NCBI GenBank assembly: GCA_002307095.1
Contig: DBTO01000280.1
Span: forward strand, 1-11,107
Origin: Sulfurospirillum sp. UBA1314
GTDB lineage: Bacteria; Campylobacterota; Campylobacteria; Campylobacterales; Sulfurospirillaceae
Direction: 5' to 3'
Length of the DNA stretch: 11,107 nt
The notes beneath the pieces are model-generated. The model saw only the letters and a program-made list of their open reading frames with translations, searched no databases and was not told the origin of the DNA. Positions 1 through 7,135 of this stretch are shown piece by piece (within the stretch, counting starts at the first letter, position 1; each line of letters begins with the position of its first letter). A program made the translations under genes and the position numbers.

Positions 1-944
1 ATCCTTTCTCTTCTTCTCCCGCACGTGCTTCGGGTATTTGGCAATTTATTCCTGAAACGGCACGTCTTTATGGTTTAACTAACAATGCCTTTGTGGACGA
101 TAGACGTGATCCTATCAAATCCACCGAAGCGGCTATCGCTTATCTCAAACGTTTACATGACATGTTTGGCAAATGGTATTTAGCCGCCCTTGCGTACAAC
201 TGTGGTGAAGGTGCTGTTACCAAAGCGATTGCCAAAGCAGGCAGTGATGATATCAGCGTTTTGCTCGATGAAAATCAAAAATACCTTCCAAAAGAGAGCC
301 GACTTTACATTCGTAAAATTTTGATGATGAGTTTTATCTCAGGCAGTACCGATTTTATGCTTGACAATGGCTCAGAATATCTTTTAAACCGTGCCAATAA
401 TGCTACCTTTGTGAAAGTACCGGTGCAAAGTGGTACCAATCTTAAAGATGTCGCCGAGAGCATTGGCGTTTCTGTACATGAGTTAAAATCGTACAATCCA
501 CAGCTGAAGCACGCATTTACCTCTCCGGTAGGCACTAAAAGCTACCTTTACATTCCTCAAGATCGTCAAGTTGCTTTTAACCAAAATTTTGATCAAAGCA
601 AAGAGCCTCAAAAATATGCCGTTTACATGAGTCAAAAAGGCGACTCACTTCAAAGCGTTGCTAAAAAGTATGGGATGAGCTCTCAAACATTGATGGAGCT
701 GAATAACATCAAAAACACAGCCCTTAAACCTAAAACAGAGCTTGTTGTTCCCTATGGTGTAACGCCTGTCTCTTCACCTGCAACGGCAAGTGGCGCTGAA
801 AAACTGTATATTATCAAAGCGGGTGACACCATTGAAACCGTATCGAAAAAATACGATATTCCTGTTGCACAATTGATTAAAGCCAATAAGAAAAAGAATG
901 CACTTGTAAAAGTGGGAGAGAGTATTGTTATTCCAAAAAATTAG
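1..944 (+). CDS. mltD: Membrane-bound lytic murein transglycosylase D-like protein with LysM repeats (5' partial)
   Basis: The open frame runs in from the left edge (codons in phase with base 3), so the true start and the catalytic glutamate lie outside the window. The GTG at base 93 is internal: upstream of it the frame still encodes the family motif GIWQFIPETARLYGL (about bases 33-77). The second hallmark of the SLT/MltD fold, ALAYNCGEGAV, lies at about bases 186-218. After the transglycosylase domain come LysM-type peptidoglycan-binding modules: a degenerate one at about 408-557 and two clear ones at about 615-752 and 804-935, the last ending at the stop codon. Known role of the family: non-hydrolytic cleavage of glycan strands in the periplasm, giving 1,6-anhydroMurNAc ends. 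Its last 20 bases overlap the rlpA start, so two peptidoglycan-cleaving proteins are probably translationally coupled. Family assignment is firm; the exact MltD paralogue is inferred from the LysM architecture. Confidence 0.9.
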   Translation, partial: PFSSSPARASGIWQFIPETARLYGLTNNAFVDDRRDPIKSTEAAIAYLKRLHDMFGKWYLAALAYNCGEGAVTKAIAKAGSDDISVLLDENQKYLPKESRLYIRKILMMSFISGSTDFMLDNGSEYLLNRANNATFVKVPVQSGTNLKDVAESIGVSVHELKSYNPQLKHAFTSPVGTKSYLYIPQDRQVAFNQNFDQSKEPQKYAVYMSQKGDSLQSVAKKYGMSSQTLMELNNIKNTALKPKTELVVPYGVTPVSSPATASGAEKLYIIKAGDTIETVSKKYDIPVAQLIKANKKKNALVKVGESIVIPKN

Positions 945-1725
945 TGGGTTAAGCCTTTCTGTTCTGATTGTTTTGACTTTTTATGGATGTTCTTCAAAAA
1001 ATGATAGTTATGCGTATCGTGGCCCCAAACCTACCCCTACAATGGCTGCACCTGAAGGTACGGGGAGCATTAATGACTCGGCTGCAATGCATCGAGCCAC
1101 GATGCGCCCTTATACGATTGATGGAAAGAGTTATACACCAACGATGGTGAGTGTGGGGGACTATTTTAGTGGTGTTTCAAGCTGGTATGGCCCTGATTTT
1201 CACGGTAAAAAAACTTCCAATGGTGAAGTCTATAATATGTACGAGATGACAGCCGCCCATAAAACGCTTCCAATGAATACCATGCTCAAAGTAACTAATC
1301 TCAAAAACAATAAAAGCATTGTCGTGCGAGTAAACGATCGTGGCCCTTTTGTGGGAACTCGCATTATTGATCTCTCTTATACCGCTGCAACACGTATTGA
1401 TTTGGTTGCCAATGGTACCGGCCCTGTAGGCATTGAAGTCATCGGTTTTGCAGGCGTTGTGGCACCTGCAGGTTCACCAAAACAGAGTGTTGTAGAGACC
1501 GATTATCTGATCCAAATTGGAGCGTTTAGAAGTAAAGAAGGTGCAACACGTTTTGCTCAAAGCAATATGAATGTCAATAATCGCTACAATGCGATTATTA
1601 AAGAGGGTACATTTGAAAATCAGCCGATTTACCGTGTATGGCTCAAAGGATTTGGTAGTGAAGCAGAAGCGTCTGATTTCATCGCCAAAGGGCCTTATAA
1701 AGGCTCATTTATCGTAAGGGAATAG
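925..1725 (+). CDS. rlpA: RlpA-family septal ring lytic transglycosylase / lipoprotein (DPBB + SPOR)
   Basis: 266 residues. An N-terminal hydrophobic segment (about 8-20) leads to a Cys at residue 22 preceded by T-F-Y-G, a plausible but imperfect lipobox (Phe at -3). A linker follows, then a double-psi beta-barrel at about 82-173, with YEMTAAHKTLP (Glu107, His112) and VNDRGPF (Asp138) where the family carries its conserved acidic and His residues. The C-terminal SPOR domain is at about 193-266 (YLIQIGAFRSKEGA). RlpA from Pseudomonas aeruginosa cleaves naked glycan strands, and SPOR domains bind denuded septal glycan; the same role is inferred here. The TTG start at 925 is chosen because it lies 6 bases after GGAG (915-918), yields the signal peptide, and no better in-frame start exists before it. 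The gene overlaps mltD by 20 bases and ends one base before hisB. Confidence 0.9.
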   Translation: MLFQKISGLSLSVLIVLTFYGCSSKNDSYAYRGPKPTPTMAAPEGTGSINDSAAMHRATMRPYTIDGKSYTPTMVSVGDYFSGVSSWYGPDFHGKKTSNGEVYNMYEMTAAHKTLPMNTMLKVTNLKNNKSIVVRVNDRGPFVGTRIIDLSYTAATRIDLVANGTGPVGIEVIGFAGVVAPAGSPKQSVVETDYLIQIGAFRSKEGATRFAQSNMNVNNRYNAIIKEGTFENQPIYRVWLKGFGSEAEASDFIAKGPYKGSFIVRE

Positions 1726-1726
1726 T

Positions 1727-2299
1727 ATGCAAAGTGTAGAACGCATCACCAAAGAGACGCAAATTAAAATTGAATTAGAGATTAATGGTACAGGGCAAGC
1801 GGTGATTGAAACCGGAATCGGTTTTTTTGACCACATGCTTGAAGCCTTTTCAAAACACGCTTTGATCGATATAAAGCTTACATGTAAAGGTGATACGCAT
1901 ATCGATTTTCACCACAGTGTGGAAGATGTGGGCATTGTTTTAGGACAAGCTTTGCGTGCTTCGATCTATCCTATTGCAGGTGTTGAGCGTTATGGCAATG
2001 CCGTTGTCGTGATGGATGAAGCAGCAGTTGAGTGTGCGCTCGATCTGAGTAACCGCCCTTATCTGGTCTATGAAGTGGAAATGGAAGGTAAAGTGGGCGC
2101 ATTTGATGTTGAGCTTTCTGAAGAGTTTTTCAGAGCGGTTATGAGTCATGCTGGCATTAGTGCGCATATTGTCGCACGTCGTGGTAAAAACAAACATCAT
2201 CTCTTAGAAGCTGCTTTCAAAGCATTTGCGGTAGCTCTTCGTCGAAGTTTAGTGCCCAATGCACGTGTTGGTATTCCTAGTACAAAGGGTGTTTTGTGA
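1727..2299 (+). CDS. hisB: Imidazoleglycerol-phosphate dehydratase (monofunctional HisB)
   Basis: 190 residues, the normal length of a monofunctional IGP dehydratase (EC 4.2.1.19), which removes water from imidazoleglycerol phosphate to give imidazole-acetol phosphate in histidine synthesis. Visible metal- and substrate-binding motifs are GFFDHML (32-38), DFHHSVED (60-67), HAGISAH (141-147) and KNKHHLLE (154-161). These supply the His/Glu ligands of the two manganese ions known in this family. No N-terminal histidinol-phosphatase domain is fused, unlike E. coli HisB. The ATG is one base after the rlpA stop and follows TAAGGG (1715-1720). It overlaps kdsC by 4 bases. No other his gene is visible, so it sits alone among envelope genes. 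Codons 51-54 contain one copy of the TTACATGTAA palindrome (1878-1887). Confidence 0.97.
   Translation: MQSVERITKETQIKIELEINGTGQAVIETGIGFFDHMLEAFSKHALIDIKLTCKGDTHIDFHHSVEDVGIVLGQALRASIYPIAGVERYGNAVVVMDEAAVECALDLSNRPYLVYEVEMEGKVGAFDVELSEEFFRAVMSHAGISAHIVARRGKNKHHLLEAAFKAFAVALRRSLVPNARVGIPSTKGVL
1878..1887. repeat. Iterated palindrome TTACATGTAA, copy 1 (inside hisB)
   Basis: Perfect 10-base palindrome; extended match TTACATGTAAAG on the plus strand. It encodes Leu-Thr-Cys-Lys of HisB. The 15 bases GCTTACATGTAAAGG (1876-1890) recur identically at 8419-8433. Confidence 0.85.
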
Positions 2300-2793
2300 T
2301 TGAATTATTGGTTTTTGATGTCGATGGCTGTCTGACCGATGGTGGCATTATGTATGGTAACAGTGACGCGGAAGAGTTTAAAACGTTTAATGTTAAAGAT
2401 GGTTTTGGTATTGTCTCCTGGATAAAGCTGGGGCGTAAAACTGCCATCATTACGGGACGTAGCTCTTACGTGGTCAGCAAACGTGCCAAAGAGCTTGGTA
2501 TTCATCATTTGTACCAAGATGTTAAAGATAAAAAAATGGTTTTAGAAGAGATTCTCAAAAAAGAGGGATTGCGTTTGGATCAAGTAGCCGCTATTGGCGA
2601 TGATCTCAATGATCTCAGCCTTTTACGCTCTGTTGGTCTCTCCTTTTGCCCGAAGGATGCCATGCCATTGGTTCAAAAAGAGGTCGATGTCATTTTAAGC
2701 AAAGAGGGTGGACGAGCTGTTGTTCGAGAAATGATCGACATGGTGGTCGAGAAAGAAAATTTAAGTGAGGCATTCGTAAACCTTTGGCTTTAA
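2296..2793 (+). CDS. kdsC: 3-deoxy-D-manno-octulosonate 8-phosphate phosphatase (KdsC-like HAD)
   Basis: 165 residues, a capless HAD hydrolase of KdsC size. Motif I is FDVDGCLTD (Asp8 nucleophile, Asp10 acid/base), motif II ITGR (52-55), a conserved Lys in VKDKK (76-80) and motif IV GDDLND (101-106). The tail GGRAVVREM (138-146) matches the KdsC C-terminal loop that completes a neighbouring subunit's active site. Known reaction: Kdo-8-phosphate to Kdo plus phosphate (EC 3.1.3.45), in the cytoplasm, for lipid A-core synthesis. GTG start at 2296 in a GTGA overlap with the hisB stop. The immediately following lptC and lptA support an LPS role. Because it abuts hisB, a histidinol-phosphatase role was considered, but it lacks the Cys-rich zinc loop of the HisB N-terminal phosphatase. 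Confidence 0.9.
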   Translation: MIELLVFDVDGCLTDGGIMYGNSDAEEFKTFNVKDGFGIVSWIKLGRKTAIITGRSSYVVSKRAKELGIHHLYQDVKDKKMVLEEILKKEGLRLDQVAAIGDDLNDLSLLRSVGLSFCPKDAMPLVQKEVDVILSKEGGRAVVREMIDMVVEKENLSEAFVNLWL

Positions 2794-3320
2794 AACTCCT
2801 TTCATACGCAACACTGCTTTTTTTTGGCATGATGATTTTTTTAATGATCAAAGAACCGTACACGATCGATATGGTAGATGCCAATGGTAATCTTGTACCC
2901 GAAGTCGAGCTCTTTAATGCGCAAAATTATCAGCTTAAAGAGGGCGAAATTGAGAGCATTGTCCATTCGGAGTATGTCGCGCGTTATAAAGATTTTGATA
3001 AATTATACGCCATTCGTGCTGGGCATAAAACTAAAGAGGGCTTGCGTGGATTATTGACGTCAGATGAGGGGCAACTTCAAGATAATGTGATGCATTTTAT
3101 GACCAATTCGCATTATGAACGCGATGATGGAATCTCTTTAGATGGGGAAGATATTTTCTACGATCTGAAACAAGAGATTTTGAGTAGCGAAAAACCCTTT
3201 ATCTTTGCTCAAAAGCAGAGCCGTAGCCATGGGCTTTCATTTGTTTATCAGATGAAAGAGGGCACAATAAATGCTACAAATATACACTCCTTTATACAAC
3301 AAATAGGAAAAACGAAATGA
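2784..3320 (+). CDS. lptC: LPS export periplasmic protein LptC
   Basis: 178 residues. One N-terminal membrane anchor (about residues 4-22) is followed by a periplasmic domain with the LptC-type pattern P-E-V-E-L-x-N-x-x-x-Y-x-L (39-51) and E-x-I-x-S-I-V-H-S-E. LptC is bitopic in the inner membrane and passes LPS from the LptB2FG transporter to the LptA bridge. The identification leans on size, topology and its place between kdsC and lptA; divergent LptC proteins are otherwise hard to recognise. TTG start at 2784 overlaps kdsC by 10 bases. An in-frame TGA at 2766-2768 blocks any start further upstream, and the next ATG (2829) would cut away most of the membrane anchor. The nearest Shine-Dalgarno-like run (AGTGAGG, 2764-2770) is rather far, so coupling to kdsC translation is likely. 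Confidence 0.8.
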   Translation: MALKLLSYATLLFFGMMIFLMIKEPYTIDMVDANGNLVPEVELFNAQNYQLKEGEIESIVHSEYVARYKDFDKLYAIRAGHKTKEGLRGLLTSDEGQLQDNVMHFMTNSHYERDDGISLDGEDIFYDLKQEILSSEKPFIFAQKQSRSHGLSFVYQMKEGTINATNIHSFIQQIGKTK

Positions 3321-3781
3321 AAAAATTGGGTTTACTTTGCCTCTGTTTTTCGCAACTGCTTATCAGTGCAGAAGTTGAAGTGACAGCTGATAAATTTTTT
3401 GCCGATGAGAAAAAGCAGATTAGTATTTTTGAAGGGCATGTTATTGTCATTAAAGAGGGCGATAAACTGACCGCTAAAAAAGTTGTCATTGAGTTTGATG
3501 AGAAAAAGCAACCCCTTCGCTATATCGCTACAGGCGATGCGAAAGGTAATTTGACCATGAATCAAAAGAAGTATTACGGTGAAGCAGAAAAGATGACGTA
3601 TGAGCCAACTAAAAGTCTTTACACCCTCGAAAAGAAAGCTTTTTTGCATGAGATAGAGACCGATAAAAAAGTCTACGGTGATTTTATTCGTGCAAACCAA
3701 AATACAGGACAGTACGAAGTCGATGGTAAGGGTATGGGCCCTGTAAAATTTATCTTCAAAGTTGAGGATAAAAAACCGTGA
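3317..3781 (+). CDS. lptA: LPS transport periplasmic protein LptA (OstA-like)
   Basis: 154 residues. A signal peptide (residues 1-18, MKKLGLLCLCFSQLLISA) has a probable cleavage after Ala18. The mature part shows the repetitive beta-strand pattern of the OstA/LptA fold: VEVTADKFFADEKKQ, an FEGHVIVIKEGDKLTAKKV stretch and ATGDAKGNLTMNQKKYYGEAE. LptA oligomers form the periplasmic bridge for LPS between LptC and the outer-membrane LptD/E complex. ATG start in an ATGA overlap with lptC, 9 bases after AGGA (3304-3307). The lptC-lptA pairing and upstream kdsC make the assignment solid. lptB, lptD, lptE, lptF and lptG are not in this window. Confidence 0.9.
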   Translation: MKKLGLLCLCFSQLLISAEVEVTADKFFADEKKQISIFEGHVIVIKEGDKLTAKKVVIEFDEKKQPLRYIATGDAKGNLTMNQKKYYGEAEKMTYEPTKSLYTLEKKAFLHEIETDKKVYGDFIRANQNTGQYEVDGKGMGPVKFIFKVEDKKP

Positions 3782-4380
3782 TTAAAGTCAAAGACGCCTT
3801 CTTTGTGAAGTCTGCTTCTAAAATGGAGGAGACGACACCTGAGGGAATGAGTGAGGTCGCTTTTATTGGTCGTAGTAACGTGGGTAAAAGTTCTATTATT
3901 AATGCCATTACCAACAAAAAAGGATTGGCTAAAAGCTCTTCAACACCGGGTAAAACACGCCTTATTAACTTTTTTCAGGTCATTTTAGCGAAAGATGAGA
4001 AGAGTTATCACGCACAACTAGTGGATCTTCCTGGTTTTGGGTACGCTAAAGTCTCTCACTCTCTTAAAGCAGAGTGGCAAAAAAATCTAACAGATTATAT
4101 TAAAAAGCGTGCTTCCATTCGTGTTTTTGTCCATCTTGTCGATTCACGTCACCCTTTTTTAGAGATAGATCAAGCGGTGCACACCTATCTTCAAGAGATT
4201 GTAAGACCCGATCAGACTATTTTACGCATTTTCACGAAGCTTGATAAATTAAAACAGAGCGAAATTAGTATTATTAAGAAAAATTTCCCCGGCGCTATTT
4301 TGGTTTCAAGTAGCAGTAAAAAAGGAATCGATAAAGCGTTAGAAGCCATTTTTGCGACGCTTTTTGGAGATCAATTATGA
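3778..4380 (+). CDS. ysxC: Ribosome biogenesis GTP-binding protein YsxC/EngB/YihA
   Basis: 200 residues, the normal family length. Complete G-motifs: G1 GRSNVGKSS (31-39), the G2 region with Thr56 in SSSTPGKTR, G3 DLPGFGYAKVS (83-93), G4 TKLD (153-156) and G5 around SSSSKKG (177-183). The family signature VDSRHP is at 121-126. EngB GTPases act in late assembly of the large ribosomal subunit; this function is inferred from the family. GTG start at 3778 in a GTGA overlap with the lptA stop; it overlaps the next gene by 4 bases (ATGA). It is the only translation-apparatus gene in the plus-strand envelope run. Confidence 0.96.
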   Translation: MIKVKDAFFVKSASKMEETTPEGMSEVAFIGRSNVGKSSIINAITNKKGLAKSSSTPGKTRLINFFQVILAKDEKSYHAQLVDLPGFGYAKVSHSLKAEWQKNLTDYIKKRASIRVFVHLVDSRHPFLEIDQAVHTYLQEIVRPDQTILRIFTKLDKLKQSEISIIKKNFPGAILVSSSSKKGIDKALEAIFATLFGDQL

Positions 4381-4835
4381 TTCATTACACCAAAGCAAAA
4401 CTAAGTGATATTGCCCTGATGCAAGAGGTTGTTCAGCCTGAAGTAGAGAAAGGGATTATTCTGTTTCGAAGCTCTGACGAGATGGCGACCAACATTCGTT
4501 CTTACATTCTCGCCAAAGAGGATACACAAATTATTGGCTTTGGAGCGCTTCATTTTCATGCCGATGATTTAGCCGAGATTCGAAGCCTTGTGGTCAAAGA
4601 TGGTTTTCGTGGGCGTGGTGTTGGCAAAGGTATTATTCAAACACTTCTGCTTGAAGGTGGGAGTTTAGGTGTCAAAAAAGTCTTTACGTTGACTTACCAA
4701 AAAGCATTTTTTGAATCGGTTGGTTTTACTGAAATTCCCAAAGAAGCGCTGCCTACCCATAAAATTTGGGCAGATTGTATTAAATGCAAACATTTTCCAA
4801 TATGCGACGAAATAGCGCTCATCAAAACTATTTAA
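4377..4835 (+). CDS. Short GNAT-type N-acetylglutamate synthase (ArgA-like N-acetyltransferase)
   Basis: 152 residues, a single GNAT domain. Acetyl-CoA-binding motif A is visible as IRSLVVKDGFRGRGVGKGI, with the pyrophosphate loop RGRGVGK at 78-84. The segment VFTLTYQKAFFESVGF (102-117) follows, then the tail LPTHKIWADC-x2-C-x5-C (125-143; Cys134, Cys137, Cys143). This Cys-bearing tail and the FTLTY segment match the short stand-alone N-acetylglutamate synthases (EC 2.3.1.1) that lack the amino-acid-kinase domain of E. coli ArgA. The first step of arginine synthesis is therefore the likely reaction; a generic N-acetyltransferase is the fallback. ATG at 4377 in an ATGA overlap with ysxC. Its 3' end overlaps the mreD-like gene by 52 bases. 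No other arg gene is visible. Confidence 0.82.
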   Translation: MIHYTKAKLSDIALMQEVVQPEVEKGIILFRSSDEMATNIRSYILAKEDTQIIGFGALHFHADDLAEIRSLVVKDGFRGRGVGKGIIQTLLLEGGSLGVKKVFTLTYQKAFFESVGFTEIPKEALPTHKIWADCIKCKHFPICDEIALIKTI

Positions 4836-5275
4836 CCCTTTTGGGGCTCAGTGGATGGTTGCTTCTTGACTTGGTCATGTCCTCCCTCTATCCGCTTATT
4901 CCGTCTTTTGTGGGTGTTGTCTTTTGCTATATTATTCTTAATTTTAATCGTCATGAAGAGAATGCTGCACCTTTGTTTTTGGCTTTTGCGTACCTCTGTT
5001 TGTATGATCTTACCAAAGGATTTTACCTCTTTTCCTATATTATTTTATTTGTGATTGTCTATAAATTTGCGATTTATCGAATTCAAAATATTATTACATG
5101 TAACAATTGTATCCTAGCTGCCTACGTCGTTATGGCGTATTTAGGGCATTATCTTCTCAATGCTTTTTTTGCCTATTTGGACAATGAAACATTTCCCTAT
5201 TTTTCCAATATTTATTTTTATTACATTGCGATTGATGCCATACTCTCATTTCTGCTCTTTAAGGTGACGCGGTGA
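4784..5275 (+). CDS. mreD: Polytopic inner-membrane protein, probable MreD (rod-shape determination)
   Basis: 163 residues, strongly hydrophobic, with five or six predicted membrane segments (about 16-35, 39-53, 62-78, 79-96, 109-130, 141-160). The motif DLTKG (75-79) resembles the conserved D-x-x-x-G of MreD. MreD proteins are small multi-pass partners of MreC and PBP2 in the elongasome, and this gene directly precedes PBP2 with a 4-base GTGA overlap, which is the main argument. Sequence similarity to MreD is weak by eye, and mreB and mreC are absent from the window. The start is uncertain: ATG at 4784 overlaps the acetyltransferase gene by 52 bases, ATG at 4802 by 34; neither has a convincing Shine-Dalgarno. 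One TTACATGTAA palindrome lies inside (5094-5103). Confidence 0.65.
   Translation: MQTFSNMRRNSAHQNYLTLLGLSGWLLLDLVMSSLYPLIPSFVGVVFCYIILNFNRHEENAAPLFLAFAYLCLYDLTKGFYLFSYIILFVIVYKFAIYRIQNIITCNNCILAAYVVMAYLGHYLLNAFFAYLDNETFPYFSNIYFYYIAIDAILSFLLFKVTR
5094..5103. repeat. Iterated palindrome TTACATGTAA, copy 2 (inside the mreD-like gene)
   Basis: Perfect 10-base palindrome, here without the AG extension on either strand. It is read as Ile-Thr-Cys-Asn. Confidence 0.85.
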
Positions 5276-7071
5276 GAATTAAGATAGTCCTTTCGATCTT
5301 CATTATGGTGTGGATTGCCTTGCTCGTTCGGGTTTATTATATCAGCATCAAATCCAATGCCTATTATGAAGAAATTGCAAAACAAAATGCCGTTAAAGTG
5401 GAAGAATTGGCCCCCTTGCGGGGTGTTATCTTGGATCGAAATCTGAACCCTTTGTCTGTCAACCGACTTGGCTTTTCCATTGGAATCAAGCCACGACTGA
5501 GCCTTAAAAACGGTCGTACTACGTTAGAGGAAGAGATCGCCTTTTTAGCGGAGGTATTACCCGACTTTAGCATCAAAGAGATGAGTAAAGAGTATCTTAA
5601 AGCAGACTCCGCATACAACCATGATTTTGTAGAAGTTATTGGTTTTATTCCCTATGATAAGCTGATTCCACAGTTTGCTAAAATTGCTCAACACGATAAT
5701 CTGCGGATTAAAATTACCTCCAAACGGCACTATCCTTATGGCGCTTTAGCATCACATATTATTGGCTACGTGGGTAAGTCCAATACCCAAGATGTCGCTG
5801 AAGATGAGACCGCAAAGTTGGTAGGATTTTCAGGTAAAACGGGGATCGAAAAATTTTATAACACGATTTTACAAGGGCGTAAAGGCGAGAAAAAAACCAA
5901 AGTTACCGCGTTTAATCAAGAGATTGAGCAAGTAAGTAAAACACTTCCTGCAAGCAACGATCTTATTTTAAGCCTCGATCTTGATTTGCAGCGCTACATT
6001 GCAGAGCTTTTTGGTGATGATAGTGGCGCTGTCGTTGTTATGAACGCTAAAAATGGTGAAATTGTGGCTGCTGCAAGTTTCCCCGAATACGATCTCAATA
6101 AATTTGTCAGTGGCATTACGCACGAAGAGTGGGTGGTGCTTGCAAATGACCTCAATCACCCTTTTACCAATAAACTGATTAATGGTCTCTATCCTCCAGG
6201 ATCGGTTGTTAAAATGGGTGTTGGGCTTGCGATGATGAATTCAGGCATCATTACCCCCACGACCACATTTGAATCCACCGGAACGATGGAACTTGGTGGT
6301 AGGTTTTTTCGTGACTGGAAAAAAGAGGGGCATGGTATTATCTCGTATGCAAGGGCGATTAAAGAGAGTTGTGATGACTACTTTTACAAAGCCAGTTTAA
6401 AGACGGGCATCGACAACATTGCACCATTTCTTTCTAAAATTGGGTTTGCTCAAAAAACGGGGATCGATCTTCCTCGCGAATTTACAGGAACGGTTCCGAG
6501 CCGTGAGTGGAAAAAAGCACGTTTTGGTAAAGGGTGGTCACAAGGTGAAACGCTCATTAGCTCTATTGGTCAAGGTTATTTCCTAGCAACGCCTGTGCAG
6601 GTCGCGAAATACACGGCTTTTTTAGCCACAGGCAATGGCGTGACACCTCATTTTCTGAGTAAAATCAATGATGATGTGGTGGATTTTCCGATTAATCCTG
6701 CCATTGTCACGGAGAATGAAAAACGCTACCTAAAGATAACGCGCGATGCGATGTATGAAGTTGCCAATGTTCCTGGTGGTACGGCTGTGAATCATATTAA
6801 AGTCACCGCACCGTTTAAAATAGCCGCCAAAACGGGAACGGCACAAGTCGTCGGTATCTCCCAAACCGATAAAAAACGTATGCGTGAAGAAGATATGGAC
6901 TACTATCAACGCTCTCACGCGTGGTTGACGACGTTTGGTCCGTATGACAACCCTCAATACGTGGTTACGGTTTTGGTCGAACACGGTGCTCACGGTGGAA
7001 GCGAAGGTGGGCCTATTGCTTCTAAAATTTACGATAAGCTCTATGAAAAAGGGTACATTAAACTTCGTTAA
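5272..7071 (+). CDS. mrdA: Penicillin-binding protein 2 (class B transpeptidase of the elongasome)
   Basis: 599 residues. N-terminal membrane anchor (about 4-24), then the class B PBP pedestal with the conserved R-G-x-I-x-D-R type motif (LRGVILDRNLNPL, 49-61). The transpeptidase domain spans about 230-595. Active-site motifs: SVVK with nucleophile Ser311 and Lys314, SCD at 366-368 (the SxD form usual in PBP2 rather than SxN), and KTGT at 520-523 (AAKTGTAQV). PBP2 crosslinks new peptidoglycan along the cell cylinder with RodA; rodA is not seen here. GTG at 5272 in a GTGA overlap with the mreD-like gene, 5 bases after AAGGTG (5261-5266). It is the last gene of the long plus-strand run. No T-tract terminator follows directly, so some read-through into the small lipoprotein gene is possible. 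Confidence 0.95.
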   Translation: MRIKIVLSIFIMVWIALLVRVYYISIKSNAYYEEIAKQNAVKVEELAPLRGVILDRNLNPLSVNRLGFSIGIKPRLSLKNGRTTLEEEIAFLAEVLPDFSIKEMSKEYLKADSAYNHDFVEVIGFIPYDKLIPQFAKIAQHDNLRIKITSKRHYPYGALASHIIGYVGKSNTQDVAEDETAKLVGFSGKTGIEKFYNTILQGRKGEKKTKVTAFNQEIEQVSKTLPASNDLILSLDLDLQRYIAELFGDDSGAVVVMNAKNGEIVAAASFPEYDLNKFVSGITHEEWVVLANDLNHPFTNKLINGLYPPGSVVKMGVGLAMMNSGIITPTTTFESTGTMELGGRFFRDWKKEGHGIISYARAIKESCDDYFYKASLKTGIDNIAPFLSKIGFAQKTGIDLPREFTGTVPSREWKKARFGKGWSQGETLISSIGQGYFLATPVQVAKYTAFLATGNGVTPHFLSKINDDVVDFPINPAIVTENEKRYLKITRDAMYEVANVPGGTAVNHIKVTAPFKIAAKTGTAQVVGISQTDKKRMREEDMDYYQRSHAWLTTFGPYDNPQYVVTVLVEHGAHGGSEGGPIASKIYDKLYEKGYIKLR

Positions 7072-7120
7072 TCTTTTGACTTACATGCTTTTATACAAGC
7101 TGTTTTATAGCGAATTGTCT

Positions 7121-7126
7121 TATACT
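7121..7126 (+). promoter_or_regulatory. Candidate -10 element for the small lipoprotein gene
   Basis: TATACT (5 of 6 matches to TATAAT) lies in the 106-base gap after mrdA, about 50 bases before the 7178 start. There is no good -35 hexamer at 17 bases. Epsilonproteobacterial housekeeping promoters generally rely on an AT-rich upstream stretch and the -10, and the bases before it are AT-rich (TGTTTTATAG at 7101-7110). Initiation would fall near 7132-7134. Weaker alternatives are TATACA at 7092-7097 and TATAGC at 7106-7111. Confidence 0.4.
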
Positions 7127-7135
7127 ATGACTGCA

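Noticed and set aside
93..95. GTG at base 93 as the start of the transglycosylase gene
   Set aside because: The frame is open upstream to the edge and encodes the family motif GIWQFIPETARLYG, so the gene is truncated by the window.
151..170. TTTACATGACATGTTT as a sixth copy of the iterated palindrome
   Set aside because: It contains ACATGT but not the full TTACATGTAA, so it was not counted.
1590..6330. Frequent word AAAGAGGG across the plus-strand genes
   Set aside because: It mostly encodes Lys-Glu-Gly or similar in frame and follows from codon and residue preference; I see no reason to treat it as a DNA signal.
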